The notes beneath the pieces are model-generated. The model saw only the letters and a program-made list of their open reading frames with translations, was not told where the DNA came from and made no database searches. A stretch of 38,565 bases of DNA from a bacterium (lineage in GTDB: Bacteria; Margulisbacteria; Marinamargulisbacteria; JABIPA01), in assembly GCA_018698675.1 (NCBI GenBank), contig JABIPA010000059.1, positions 79,784 through 118,348 on the forward strand, read 5' to 3'. Made by a program: the position numbers and the translations under genes. Below are positions 26,220 to 34,739 of the stretch, piece after piece. Positions within the stretch are counted from its first letter, which is position 1; each line of letters starts with the position of its first letter.

Positions 26220-26807
26220 TTATATATTTTTAAGAGCAATTTTAATTCCCTCTTCTATTTTTGTTATTGATTGAAGTGCTTGCTCGCCTTTTTTAAGGGC
26301 AGAAGATATTTCTTTTGGTTTATACCCAAGTGTTGAAAGTGCCAATCGAACATCGTCATATAGTGAGTTTTTTGGTAGAGAAAAGTTTGCCGTTGATACG
26401 TCGAAAACACCTATTTTGTCTTTTAGATCTAAAATTAGACGTTCTGCAAGTTTTTTACCAACACCTGGAAGTTGGTTTAAAACAACAATATTTTCTTCTA
26501 AAATTGCTTTAGTTATAACATCGGAATTCATATTGGACATTATTTTCATCCCTAATTTGGGACCTACTCCTGAAACGGATGTTAATACGGTGTAAAACTT
26601 CCGTTCGTCTGGTGTTGAAAATCCATATAGAACTTGAGCATCTTCTCTTATGTGGTGGAAAATATACAGCCTAACACTTCCCGTTTCTGATAATAGTTTT
26701 GAGAGAAAATTCGTTGGTAAAAATACCTGGTAACCGACTCCATTCGTGTTAATGATGGCAGAGTCTTCAAGACATGAATCAATCGTTCCTTCAATAAAAT
26801 ATATCAT
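26220..26807 (-). CDS. ruvA: Holliday junction DNA helicase subunit RuvA
   Basis: A junction-recognition protein that directs RuvB to Holliday junctions. The OB-fold N-terminus (MIYFIEGTIDS...GVGYQVFLP) is followed by tandem helix-hairpin-helix motifs (LTSVSGVGPKLGMKI and LNQLPGVGKKLAERLILDLKDK). The C-terminal domain III (about 150-195) contacts RuvB. The 195-residue length is normal. The start overlaps the ruvC stop by 4 nt. ruvB is not in the window. Confidence 0.96.
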   Translation of the reverse strand: MIYFIEGTIDSCLEDSAIINTNGVGYQVFLPTNFLSKLLSETGSVRLYIFHHIREDAQVLYGFSTPDERKFYTVLTSVSGVGPKLGMKIMSNMNSDVITKAILEENIVVLNQLPGVGKKLAERLILDLKDKIGVFDVSTANFSLPKNSLYDDVRLALSTLGYKPKEISSALKKGEQALQSITKIEEGIKIALKNI

Positions 26808-27289
26808 TGGAGAGATTTTATCCTAACTGAATTGCAATGACAAATTGCTATGGCAAGTCCGTCAGCCGCATCGTCTGGTTTTGGGATTTTTTCTAGATTT
26901 AAAAGTGATTTAACCATTGCCATAACTTGAGGTTTTTTTGCATGTCCATAACCAGAAACAGCAACTTTTATCTCTACTGGTTTATAGGAATAAATAGGAA
27001 TTTTTCTTTTAGCAACTTCAAGTAAAAGGACGCCCCGTGCTTCGGAGACAGCCATTGCTGTTTTTGTATTTACCCCGAAAAATAATTCTTCAATTGCTAC
27101 CGCTTCAGGATTGTGGTCATCTAATAGTTCATTAAGTTGCTTAGATATCATAAGTAGACGTTCTTGTTGAAGGGTTTTTGCAGGTGTTGAAATGATTCCA
27201 TGTTCTAAGTGGAGAAGTTTATTTCCTACTTTTTTAAGCACGCCGTATCCAACAATGGCTATTCCAGGATCAATACCTAAAATAATCAC
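26804..27289 (-). CDS. ruvC: Crossover junction endodeoxyribonuclease RuvC
   Basis: The Holliday junction resolvase. Catalytic acidic residues match the family: D7 in LGIDPG, E67/E68 in AIEELFFG, and D140 and D143 in PDDAADGLAIA. The conserved NTKTAMAVSEARGV helix is present. The 161-residue length is normal. It overlaps ruvA (4 nt) and the upstream hot-dog gene (4 nt), so a tight operon is likely. Confidence 0.96.
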   Translation of the reverse strand: MIILGIDPGIAIVGYGVLKKVGNKLLHLEHGIISTPAKTLQQERLLMISKQLNELLDDHNPEAVAIEELFFGVNTKTAMAVSEARGVLLLEVAKRKIPIYSYKPVEIKVAVSGYGHAKKPQVMAMVKSLLNLEKIPKPDDAADGLAIAICHCNSVRIKSLQ

Positions 27290-28266
27290 GAAAGGATAAA
27301 GTCAGTTATTATTATTTTTAAGGGTTCTTCTGGTCTAACGATGTCTTTAAACGTTACTTTTTTCGTTTCTATGGTATCTAAACTAAAATACTTTGGATGT
27401 CTGACAGCATCTATTACAAAGTTTTTAATCTCAGTTGTTATTGTTCCATCTTCCTTACACACAGTTCCAGATCCCGTAATTGTCCACTTATTTCCTGTTA
27501 ATTCATTTCGTTTTTCAAGAATTTGTAAGAGTCCTAAAAGAGTGTCTTCTAAGCATAGCCATTGAAGTATGCCCATAAATACAGGGTTACCTGGGAAGTG
27601 ACCTTTTGTTAGTTCGTGAGAAGCAGGAAATATATAGCTTCCCATGACAGATTGTTCGGAAATATGTTCAATAGAATTAACCATATACATAGATTCTTTT
27701 TTGTAGTCTGTGTTTTTAATAACAGATTCATTGCAATTTTCAGGAAGGATTTCTATTTTCTTTTTAGGTTTTTCTGGTTTGGAGTCAGTAGGTGCTTGAT
27801 TTGGCTCGATTGATTGAATATATGCCATTATCTTGGCATCTGTAATTAGATCGTCGCTTTGATTTTTAATCAATGCTTTGCTAGATATAAACCCGGCTTT
27901 AACTGCAGAAAGTGTCGTTTGACCGGATCCTTTTTCGTTAAGTGATAAACTTTTGTATTTTTTAAAGTTAGATATTCCAGCATAGAAGATAATTGATGTT
28001 TTTGGACTAGCGCCAGATAAAACGATACACCCTATTGCCAGTATTTCCATCAGAGCTTGAGGAAATATGACATATTCTCCAGGATTTATTTGTTTGAAGA
28101 ATAAGGTTCTATCAAGATAATCATTTTCTTTGATACAAAAGTTAATTTTACTTTCGGTGGGGGTTTCTAAACTAAAGTTTTCAACTTCATCCACAAGTAA
28201 ATTTTCGAATCGATGAAGAACCCGTTCTTTTATTTCATCTAGTTTTAGATTTATGGATTCAGACAT
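27286..28266 (-). CDS. Tandem hot-dog protein, FabA/FabZ-dehydratase-like
   Basis: A 326-residue protein with two hot-dog-like halves joined by a Lys/Pro-rich linker (about 160-172). The C-terminal half has GHFPGNPVFMG at 222-232, the FabZ active-site loop with His223, but Leu237 at the usual catalytic Glu position. The N-terminal half aligns over NPGEYVIFPQALMEILAIG. It has Ile60 in place of His but keeps Glu74 at the Glu position, and FYAGISNFKKYKSL follows as in FabZ strands. In FabA and FabZ dimers the acid comes from the partner subunit, so one complete site could form inside the fusion. The role is probably an acyl-thioester dehydratase or isomerase, with substrate unknown. The ATG overlaps the sigma-factor stop (TAATG), so the genes are coupled. 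Confidence 0.7.
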   Translation of the reverse strand: MSESINLKLDEIKERVLHRFENLLVDEVENFSLETPTESKINFCIKENDYLDRTLFFKQINPGEYVIFPQALMEILAIGCIVLSGASPKTSIIFYAGISNFKKYKSLSLNEKGSGQTTLSAVKAGFISSKALIKNQSDDLITDAKIMAYIQSIEPNQAPTDSKPEKPKKKIEILPENCNESVIKNTDYKKESMYMVNSIEHISEQSVMGSYIFPASHELTKGHFPGNPVFMGILQWLCLEDTLLGLLQILEKRNELTGNKWTITGSGTVCKEDGTITTEIKNFVIDAVRHPKYFSLDTIETKKVTFKDIVRPEEPLKIIITDFILS

Positions 28267-29006
28267 TAAATCTTATGTTCCATTTGTTTTTTTAGAATTT
28301 TCATAGATTTCGTAAGTAGACGAGAAATATGCATTTGAGATAGTCCAAGCTTTGTTGCAATTTCTGTTTGAGACATTCCTAAATAAAATCTCCAATAAAT
28401 TATTTTCTTTTCTCGTTCATCTAATTTTTGAATTGCTTGATTTAAGACTTCTTTATTTAGAAATTGATCTTCATTTCCTTCTTCACCAATACTATCGATT
28501 AAAGAAGGGCCTGTTTGTGAAGAAGAACCGAAATTACTAGGCGCGTCCAGTGAATAAACAACTGATGATTGACCAGCTTCCATTGATTCTAATACGATTT
28601 CTTCATCGATGTCTAAATGGTTGGCAATTTCAGAAATAGTAGGAGAATGTCCTGTTCGTTGGCACTCTCTTATAAATGTTTTTATTTTTGAATAGGTTTC
28701 ATGTAGTTTTCGTGGAACTTTAACCATACGGCTTTTATCACGAAAATAATGTTTTATTTCTCCGATAATATTTGGCGTAACAAATGTTGAAAAATCAGTT
28801 TCACGACAAGGTAGGTAACGTTCTAGGGATTTTAATAAGCCAATAACACCAACTTGTATAAGGTCTTCCGCATCATTTTTGTTAAATGATAGTTTTCGGG
28901 CGATATACTCCACTAACGGTTTATAGTTTAAAACTATTTTTTCGCGTAATTCTGGTGATTTTGTTTTTACATACTGTAAAACTAACGATTCTTTATCAAG
29001 ATACAC
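28266..29006 (-). CDS. RNA polymerase sigma factor, SigB/SigF/SigG-like
   Basis: A 246-residue alternative sigma-70-family factor. Region 2 contains LVEYIARKLSFNKNDAEDLIQVGVIGLLKSLERY and FSTFVTPNIIGEIKHYFRDKSRMVKVPRKL (each shortened here as NDAEDLIQVGVIGL and GEIKHYFRD...VKVPR), the hallmark of the SigB/F/G group. Region 3 is around HSPTISEIANHLD. Region 4 has REKKIIYWRFYLGMSQTEIA with its HTH at QTEIATKLGLSQMHISRLL. It starts at GTG 29006 with AAGAGG upstream. No anti-sigma or anti-anti-sigma gene lies beside it. It heads the sigma-hotdog-ruvC-ruvA unit. Confidence 0.92.
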   Translation of the reverse strand: MYLDKESLVLQYVKTKSPELREKIVLNYKPLVEYIARKLSFNKNDAEDLIQVGVIGLLKSLERYLPCRETDFSTFVTPNIIGEIKHYFRDKSRMVKVPRKLHETYSKIKTFIRECQRTGHSPTISEIANHLDIDEEIVLESMEAGQSSVVYSLDAPSNFGSSSQTGPSLIDSIGEEGNEDQFLNKEVLNQAIQKLDEREKKIIYWRFYLGMSQTEIATKLGLSQMHISRLLTKSMKILKKQMEHKI

Positions 29007-29120
29007 AATAGCCTCTTTTAATAATTTAGTTTAACTTCTTATTGGATAAAAATAATGATTCTTTTAGAAAAAATTCGAACAAAATATCCATTTTTTCCAA
29101 TAGGATCATAACATGATAAC

Positions 29121-29181
29121 TGATATAATTTCAAACCTCGATTAGGGCAATTTACCCTTATAAAATACGTGTTGATAAGGG
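29121..29181 (+). promoter_or_regulatory. Promoter and leader hairpin before murE
   Basis: TGATATAAT at 29121-29129 is an extended -10 box with no clear -35. Downstream, CCCTTAT (29155-29161) and ATAAGGG (29175-29181) can pair around a 13-nt loop. The second arm holds the AAGGG that is the only Shine-Dalgarno-like sequence before ATG 29194, so the hairpin could limit translation. Confidence 0.5.
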
Positions 29182-29193
29182 CAAAGAAACATA

Positions 29194-30363
29194 ATGAAAA
29201 AATACTCAATTGATTCAAGAACTATTAATAAAGGAGATATCTATATTTGTCTACCTAATGGTGAGCCATATATAGAAGAAGCAATTCAACGAGGAGCTGC
29301 TGGATATTTAGTAATGGATAGGATTCAATGCGCAAATTGGATGAATCAAATTTATAACTTTCCTTCAAAGAAGCTTGTTGTTATTGGTGTTACCGGAACA
29401 AATGGGAAAACATCTGTTTGTCATTTTTTGGGACAGGCTTTGGAAAAGCTAGGTAAGAAACCGTATGTACTTGGAACATTAACATCTCCATTAACAACAC
29501 CTGAATCGATTGACATTGCTCAAAAGATGGATGCTCATGTTAAAAATGGTGGAACTCACTTTGTTATGGAGGTTTCGTCTCACGCAATTGCGCAGCACCG
29601 AGTCTATGGAATTGAATTTGATATAACGGCTCTTACAAATATTTCTCAAGATCACTTAGATTATCATTTGACATTTTCTTCCTATAAAGAAACTAAGCTT
29701 TCGTTTATTAAAAATTATGGGGTACTTAAATTACAGTCCTCTGACTTTTTGAATAAAAAATTATGTTTCCAATCGTCACTAAACGGTGGTTTTACTTTAA
29801 AAAACTTAACGTGCACTCAAGAAATTTTGAGGTTATTGGATTATTCAGATAAGGAAATTTCTTTATCTTTAAAAGATGTTTCCCCTCCTCCTGGCCGTTT
29901 TGAGATATTGAAATCTACCCATCGCCAAGTTGTTGTTGATTATGCACACACTCCAGATGGATTAAAGAATGTATTGGAGTCGGCGAAAGAAATGCTTGGA
30001 AATGGCTCTCTTCATGTTGTTTTTGGTTGTGGGGGAGACAGAGATAGAGGAAAACGTCCGAAAATGGCGCGTATCGCAGTTGATATTGCAGATACCGTAT
30101 GGATTACTCAAGATAATCCTCGAACAGAAAATCCTGATCAAATTGTTGCTGATATTTTAAATGGCCTTTCTTTAGATGAGCAAAGAGGTGTTGAGGTTAT
30201 TAATGACAGGGCAGATGCAATTGAAACAGCGATTTTAAAAATGGGTGAGTTAGATATGTTAGTTATTGCCGGAAAGGGTCATGAGCCCTATCAAATTCTG
30301 AATGATCGGGTTATCGATTTTGACGATCGGTTGGTTGCTTTGAAGGTGTTATCAACCTTATGA
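29194..30363 (+). CDS. murE: UDP-MurNAc-tripeptide synthetase MurE, compact form
   Basis: A cytoplasmic Mur ligase adding the third residue of the stem peptide. The ATP-binding GVTGTNGKTS, EVSSHAIAQHRV and DHLDYH motifs are present. The DNPRTE motif indicates meso-diaminopimelate as substrate. YKETKLSF carries the likely carbamoylated lysine. At 389 residues it is about 100 shorter than usual (about 480-500). The N-terminal UDP-binding domain is cut to about 60 residues, and the central domain lacks a block after DHLDYH. It is the first gene of the operon murE-murF-mraY-murD-ftsW-thiE, with murF overlapping its stop by 4 nt. The shortening is shared with murF and murD, so it looks like lineage-wide compaction and not decay. 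Confidence 0.92.
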   Translation: MKKYSIDSRTINKGDIYICLPNGEPYIEEAIQRGAAGYLVMDRIQCANWMNQIYNFPSKKLVVIGVTGTNGKTSVCHFLGQALEKLGKKPYVLGTLTSPLTTPESIDIAQKMDAHVKNGGTHFVMEVSSHAIAQHRVYGIEFDITALTNISQDHLDYHLTFSSYKETKLSFIKNYGVLKLQSSDFLNKKLCFQSSLNGGFTLKNLTCTQEILRLLDYSDKEISLSLKDVSPPPGRFEILKSTHRQVVVDYAHTPDGLKNVLESAKEMLGNGSLHVVFGCGGDRDRGKRPKMARIAVDIADTVWITQDNPRTENPDQIVADILNGLSLDEQRGVEVINDRADAIETAILKMGELDMLVIAGKGHEPYQILNDRVIDFDDRLVALKVLSTL

Positions 30364-31487
30364 ATATTTCTATTGATTCTCGACATGTAAAACCTGGTCA
30401 ATTGTTTATTCCTGTAAAGGGTGAACGATTCGATGGGCATGACTTTATAGATGATGTCATAAAAAAAGGCGGGCGCGTCTTAGATGTAGATTTGTCTGAT
30501 TATGCACGAAAATATAGAAAGAAATTATCTTGTTCAGTCATTGGTATTACAGGGTCAAGTGGGAAAACAACTGTTAAAGATATGTTGGCATCTGTGTTGG
30601 GCCAAAAATATAACGTCGTTAAAACTAAACAAAATCAAAATAATGAAATTGGTGTTCCTTTAACATTATTGGATGCTGATTACTCTACAGATATTATCAT
30701 TGTTGAGATGGGAATTAGAAAACGCGGAGACATGTCGTTATTGAGCTCTATTGTTCGTCCTACTCATGTTGCTATTACAAATATAGGAAAGACTCATTTA
30801 GAGACATTTAAATCTTTAAAAACTGTTGTGAAAGAAAAAGGTAAAGTTTTTAGGAAGCCATTAAAATCAGATATTCTTAATCGGCACGCATTTTTAAATT
30901 ACAATTCTTTTGGGTATGACGATCTAAAATTAAAAGCGGAATCTTGTGAGTACACTGTTACCCCTATTACTGGAGAGACAGCTCCCGATCAAAATATTAA
31001 TTTATGTTATGCTATCGGCCAGTCTTTTGGATTAGATAATTCGACGATTTTAAAAGGAATTCAGGACTTTGAACCTTCAGGACATAGGCAACTGGTAAAG
31101 AGATATTCTGAAGTGGTTGTTATTGATGATGTGTATAACTCAAACCCTAATGGCATGGTGTATGCACTTCAGTCTTTACGCAATTATACTGGCCGAAAAA
31201 TTGTTGTATTAGGAGACATGTTAGAATTAGGTCGCTTTGGAGCAATTGAGCATCGTCGGTTAATTCCTCATTTAAAAGAAGCGGACGTATCTATGATTTT
31301 TTCGGTTGGATCCTTAGTTAAAGAAATTCAGTCTTCGGTATGCCCTAATTATCATTTTAATTCTAAAGCCGATTTGATTAAGCAGTTATTGCAAGAGATA
31401 AAAACTGGAGACGTTGTTTTAGTGAAGGGGTCTAGAGGTATGGAAATGGAAATTATTGTAGATAAATTGGAGGAGCATTATGCTTAA
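30360..31487 (+). CDS. murF: UDP-MurNAc-pentapeptide synthetase MurF, compact form
   Basis: Adds D-Ala-D-Ala to the tripeptide precursor. The ATP loop is GITGSSGKTTVKDML, followed by NNEIGVPLTLL, VEMGIRKRGDM, TNIGKTHLETF and DDVYNSNPNGM, then VLGDMLELG in the C-terminal domain. At 375 residues it is much shorter than the usual ~450. The N-terminal domain opens directly at SIDSRHVKPGQLFIP, and the centre is trimmed. The ATG overlaps the murE stop (ATGA). The end overlaps mraY by 8 nt. Confidence 0.93.
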   Translation: MNISIDSRHVKPGQLFIPVKGERFDGHDFIDDVIKKGGRVLDVDLSDYARKYRKKLSCSVIGITGSSGKTTVKDMLASVLGQKYNVVKTKQNQNNEIGVPLTLLDADYSTDIIIVEMGIRKRGDMSLLSSIVRPTHVAITNIGKTHLETFKSLKTVVKEKGKVFRKPLKSDILNRHAFLNYNSFGYDDLKLKAESCEYTVTPITGETAPDQNINLCYAIGQSFGLDNSTILKGIQDFEPSGHRQLVKRYSEVVVIDDVYNSNPNGMVYALQSLRNYTGRKIVVLGDMLELGRFGAIEHRRLIPHLKEADVSMIFSVGSLVKEIQSSVCPNYHFNSKADLIKQLLQEIKTGDVVLVKGSRGMEMEIIVDKLEEHYA

Positions 31488-32382
31488 ATATGAGGCTTTT
31501 TTAATACTTTGCTTGATAGTTATGTATTTATTTATACAGTTTTTATCGAAGAAAAAAGTTTACCAAAATGTTTATGAATTGAGCCCTGATTCACATAAGG
31601 AAAAAGCAAAAACACCTAGTTTTGGAGGCGTATCTGTTCTTGCTATGTTTGGAATTGGTTTGTTTTTTGTTCCTTTTAATACAATTTTTGTTTGGGTATA
31701 TGCCGTTATTTTACTGTTTGGCACCATTGGTTTTATCGATGATTCGGATTCTTATATAGGTAAGAAAAATCAAGGCCTTTCGGCAAAAAGAAAGTTTATT
31801 TATCAAGTTATTGTTACTGGTATTACATTGTCCAGTTTTCACTTTTTGTTTAGAGAATTGTCGTTAGTTGAATGGTTTATTTATGGTTTTTTATTCCTTG
31901 GGGTACCTAATGCCACAAATTTAACAGATGGTTTAGATGGTCTTTTATCTGGATTGACGGTCATTAGTCTTTGCGGGTTTTATGTTTGCTTTTTAATGAT
32001 TCGGTCTGAACCCGGTCTTCATTTGGTTTTTATTTCCGTGTTGGTTTTGATGTCATTTTTAGTGTTTAATTGGCGGCCTGCAAAGCAGTATTTAGGGGAC
32101 ACTGGGAGTTTGTGCATTGGTGCCTTATTGGTTTCACTTTCTTTATTATTGGGGAACCCTTGGATTTTGATTGGCCTCGGTAGTATGTTTGCCGTTGAAA
32201 CTTTATCTGTGATTCTTCAAGTTTTATGGTTTAAGAGAACGCGTACTCGTATATTTTTGATGGCTCCCCTTCATCATCACTATGAGTTACTGGGATGGTC
32301 TGAAAAGAAGGTTGTTTTGGTTTTTTACGTGGTTCATGCTTTAATAGCGATGTTTACCGTTGTGACAACCTATATTTTTTGA
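31480..32382 (+). CDS. mraY: Phospho-MurNAc-pentapeptide transferase MraY
   Basis: An integral-membrane enzyme that makes lipid I from UDP-MurNAc-pentapeptide and undecaprenyl phosphate. The catalytic and family motifs are GFIDDSDSYIGKKNQGL, NATNLTDGLDGLLSG, YLGDTGSLCIGALL and the HHHYELLGW loop. It has about nine membrane segments in 300 residues, compared with the usual 320-360. The N-terminal helices are reduced, and the common PTMGG is PSFGG. GGAGG precedes the ATG inside the end of murF. Confidence 0.94.
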   Translation: MLKYEAFLILCLIVMYLFIQFLSKKKVYQNVYELSPDSHKEKAKTPSFGGVSVLAMFGIGLFFVPFNTIFVWVYAVILLFGTIGFIDDSDSYIGKKNQGLSAKRKFIYQVIVTGITLSSFHFLFRELSLVEWFIYGFLFLGVPNATNLTDGLDGLLSGLTVISLCGFYVCFLMIRSEPGLHLVFISVLVLMSFLVFNWRPAKQYLGDTGSLCIGALLVSLSLLLGNPWILIGLGSMFAVETLSVILQVLWFKRTRTRIFLMAPLHHHYELLGWSEKKVVLVFYVVHALIAMFTVVTTYIF

Positions 32383-32400
32383 TTTTAAAGAACTATTTTT

Positions 32401-33579
32401 ATGTTTAAATCAGTAGCAATTTTAGGTGAATCAGGAGTTACGGGGCAGGCCGTTGCTAGGGTTTGTAAAGACTTATCGATTTCGATTGTTTCTCCTGAGT
32501 TTGCCGATGTTGTTGTGGCATCTCCAGGAATACCCCCATCTAATTATCCTGAGGTAGGACCTCCTCCTATTTCTGAAATTGAATTTTCGTTTTTATTATT
32601 AAAGAGTAAAAAGCCTACGATTAAACTAATTGGCGTAACTGGAACGAATGGAAAATCTACAGTGACGTCTATGATAGGTCACTTATTAGGGTGTCCTGTT
32701 TCTGGAAATATTGGCATTCCTCTAATTAATTTTGTACTCGGCCCTGATTTACCAGATTATATTGTTGTTGAACTTTCAAGTTATCAATTGGAGAGATGTT
32801 TTGTATTTTGCCCTGATATTAGTATTTTATTAAATATTACTCCGGATCATCTTGAGCGACATGGATCTATGGATGCTTATGCCAAATCTAAGGCGACTAT
32901 TTATAAAAATCAATGTAAAGACCAGTTTCTTATCTATAATGAGGATGATGACAGAGTCATTCAACTATTGGGAGATGTTTCTGTAAAAGCTAAAGTGGTT
33001 CCGTTTTCTCGTAAACATAGACTCATGGCGAAGGTTGAGTCGTTTCAATTAGGAATACATAATGCGCTTAATGCTGTGGCTGCTTTGTTAGTTATTGAGG
33101 TTTTAGGAAAGTCTGTCGATGACGGCGTTGAGAAGTTGAAGCATTTTTCGGCTCTCCCCCACCGTTTGGAATTTGTGAAACAAGTAAACGATGTTTCTAT
33201 TTATAATGATTCTAAATCAACGAATTTAGACTCTACTCAAATTGCTATTTGTTCATTTAAAAATCCCGTTCATTTAATTATGGGTGGAAAGTTGAAACTG
33301 TACAGCGATTCGGACTATCGTCGATTCCAACACTATTTGAAACAACATGTTTGTTCTTTGGTTGTATTTGGTGAGTCTGCATCTACCTTAGTTGAACACT
33401 ATAACACCATCGTTTTGTTACAAGTCGTTTCGACAATGAAAGACGCTTTAGATATCTCCTTAAAAATGTCGGAACCTGGAGATACTCTTGTTTTTTCTCC
33501 TGGATATTCTAGTTTCGACCAGTTTGATAATTTTGAACATAGAGGAACTACTTTTAAAGAGATGGTTAATGCTCTTTAA
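32401..33579 (+). CDS. murD: UDP-MurNAc-L-alanine--D-glutamate ligase MurD, compact form
   Basis: Adds D-Glu to UDP-MurNAc-L-Ala. The ATP loop is GVTGTNGKSTVTSM, followed by SGNIGIPL, VELSSYQLE, NITPDHLERHG and the lysine of YAKSKATIY. NDSKSTN and the C-terminal FSPGYSSFDQFDNFEHRG are diagnostic. At 392 residues it is about 50 shorter than usual. The N-terminal Rossmann domain is reduced to a VAILGESGVTGQA strand-loop and a VVVASPGIPP segment. It sits 18 nt after mraY. Confidence 0.95.
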   Translation: MFKSVAILGESGVTGQAVARVCKDLSISIVSPEFADVVVASPGIPPSNYPEVGPPPISEIEFSFLLLKSKKPTIKLIGVTGTNGKSTVTSMIGHLLGCPVSGNIGIPLINFVLGPDLPDYIVVELSSYQLERCFVFCPDISILLNITPDHLERHGSMDAYAKSKATIYKNQCKDQFLIYNEDDDRVIQLLGDVSVKAKVVPFSRKHRLMAKVESFQLGIHNALNAVAALLVIEVLGKSVDDGVEKLKHFSALPHRLEFVKQVNDVSIYNDSKSTNLDSTQIAICSFKNPVHLIMGGKLKLYSDSDYRRFQHYLKQHVCSLVVFGESASTLVEHYNTIVLLQVVSTMKDALDISLKMSEPGDTLVFSPGYSSFDQFDNFEHRGTTFKEMVNAL

Positions 33580-33590
33580 TCAGGAAACTT

Positions 33591-34739
33591 ATGTTTAAAT
33601 CGTATTTTTCAAAATGGTTTGACTGGCCATTATTCACGTCTATTTTGGGTTTGGTATTTATTGGCACCTTTATGATTTTTTCTACGAGTTCCGTTGTTGG
33701 GCTGTCAAATTATGGAGATGGATACTTTTTTTTAAAACGACATTTGGTCTTTTTAACAATAGGTACTTTTTCGTTTCTATTTGGATTCATGATCCCGAAA
33801 TCTCTGTATAGGAAATATATTTGGGGGTTTTATGGCGCTTGTATTTTACTATTAATAGCAACATTAATTCCTGGTGTAGGTGTTAAGGCTGGAGGTGCGA
33901 GTCGATGGCTATATTTGGGTTTCGTTCAGTTTCAACCTGTTGAAGTTGTTAAATTTGTTTTAATTGTATTCATTGCTTCGTTTTTAGATTGGAAAAAGGA
34001 ACAATTGAAGCAAGGATTAAAGGGGATTGTTCCTTTATTACTTGTTATTACTCTCCCGATAGGTTTGTTAATTTCTCAGCCTGATTTGAGTAATATAGTA
34101 TTGATTTCAGTGACATCTGCTTCTATGTTGTTTTTGTCTAAATTACCATTTCGTTCGTTATTCGCGTTAATTTTGATTGGCTTCGTTGGGTTTGGATTGA
34201 GTGTCGCCACTCACCCTTATCAGATGGATAGAATAAAGACGTTTATGGAGCCAAACACAGATACGTTGGGAAAAGGGTATCATATTCATCAGTCACTTAT
34301 CGCAATAGGGTCAGGTGGTAAATTTGGGCAAGGGATTGGTCAGTCAAAATTGAAGTTTTTTTATTTGCCGCTTCATTATTCGGATTTCATTTTCTCTATT
34401 GTTTGTGAAGAGGGTGGTTTTATTTTAGGGGTCTTAGTCATTGGCTTGTTTGCTTTATTTTTAAAACGTTGTTTTGTTCGGGCGCATAATTGTGAATCTG
34501 ACTTTGATTATTTTCTTATTGTTGGGTTATCTGTTTTACTCGTATTTCAGATGATAATTAATATGGGCGCTACTATGGGTGTTTTTCCAGTAACAGGAAT
34601 TCCTCTTACATTTATTAGTTTTGGAGGGACGTCACTTATTATGTCGATGTTTTTTGTTGGTGTGATTTTGGGGCCACCTTCGACGGATAGTCAGTTTTTA
34701 AAAAAAGAAGAAAAAGGAGTTCCTGATGATTCAACATAA
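33591..34739 (+). CDS. ftsW: SEDS-family peptidoglycan glycosyltransferase FtsW
   Basis: A lipid II polymerase of the divisome (or elongasome if RodA). It has about ten membrane segments. Motifs are STSSVVG in helix 1, SQPDLSNIVL, the loop GKGYHIHQSLIAIGSGGKFGQGIGQSK (GSGG...GQGIG), LPLHYSDFIFSIVCEEGG and GIPLTFISFGGTSL. Its place after murD supports FtsW over RodA. The C-terminus is short and polar. thiE starts 14 nt before its stop. The usual neighbours murG, murC, ftsQ, ftsA and ftsZ are absent here. Confidence 0.92.
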   Translation: MFKSYFSKWFDWPLFTSILGLVFIGTFMIFSTSSVVGLSNYGDGYFFLKRHLVFLTIGTFSFLFGFMIPKSLYRKYIWGFYGACILLLIATLIPGVGVKAGGASRWLYLGFVQFQPVEVVKFVLIVFIASFLDWKKEQLKQGLKGIVPLLLVITLPIGLLISQPDLSNIVLISVTSASMLFLSKLPFRSLFALILIGFVGFGLSVATHPYQMDRIKTFMEPNTDTLGKGYHIHQSLIAIGSGGKFGQGIGQSKLKFFYLPLHYSDFIFSIVCEEGGFILGVLVIGLFALFLKRCFVRAHNCESDFDYFLIVGLSVLLVFQMIINMGATMGVFPVTGIPLTFISFGGTSLIMSMFFVGVILGPPSTDSQFLKKEEKGVPDDST

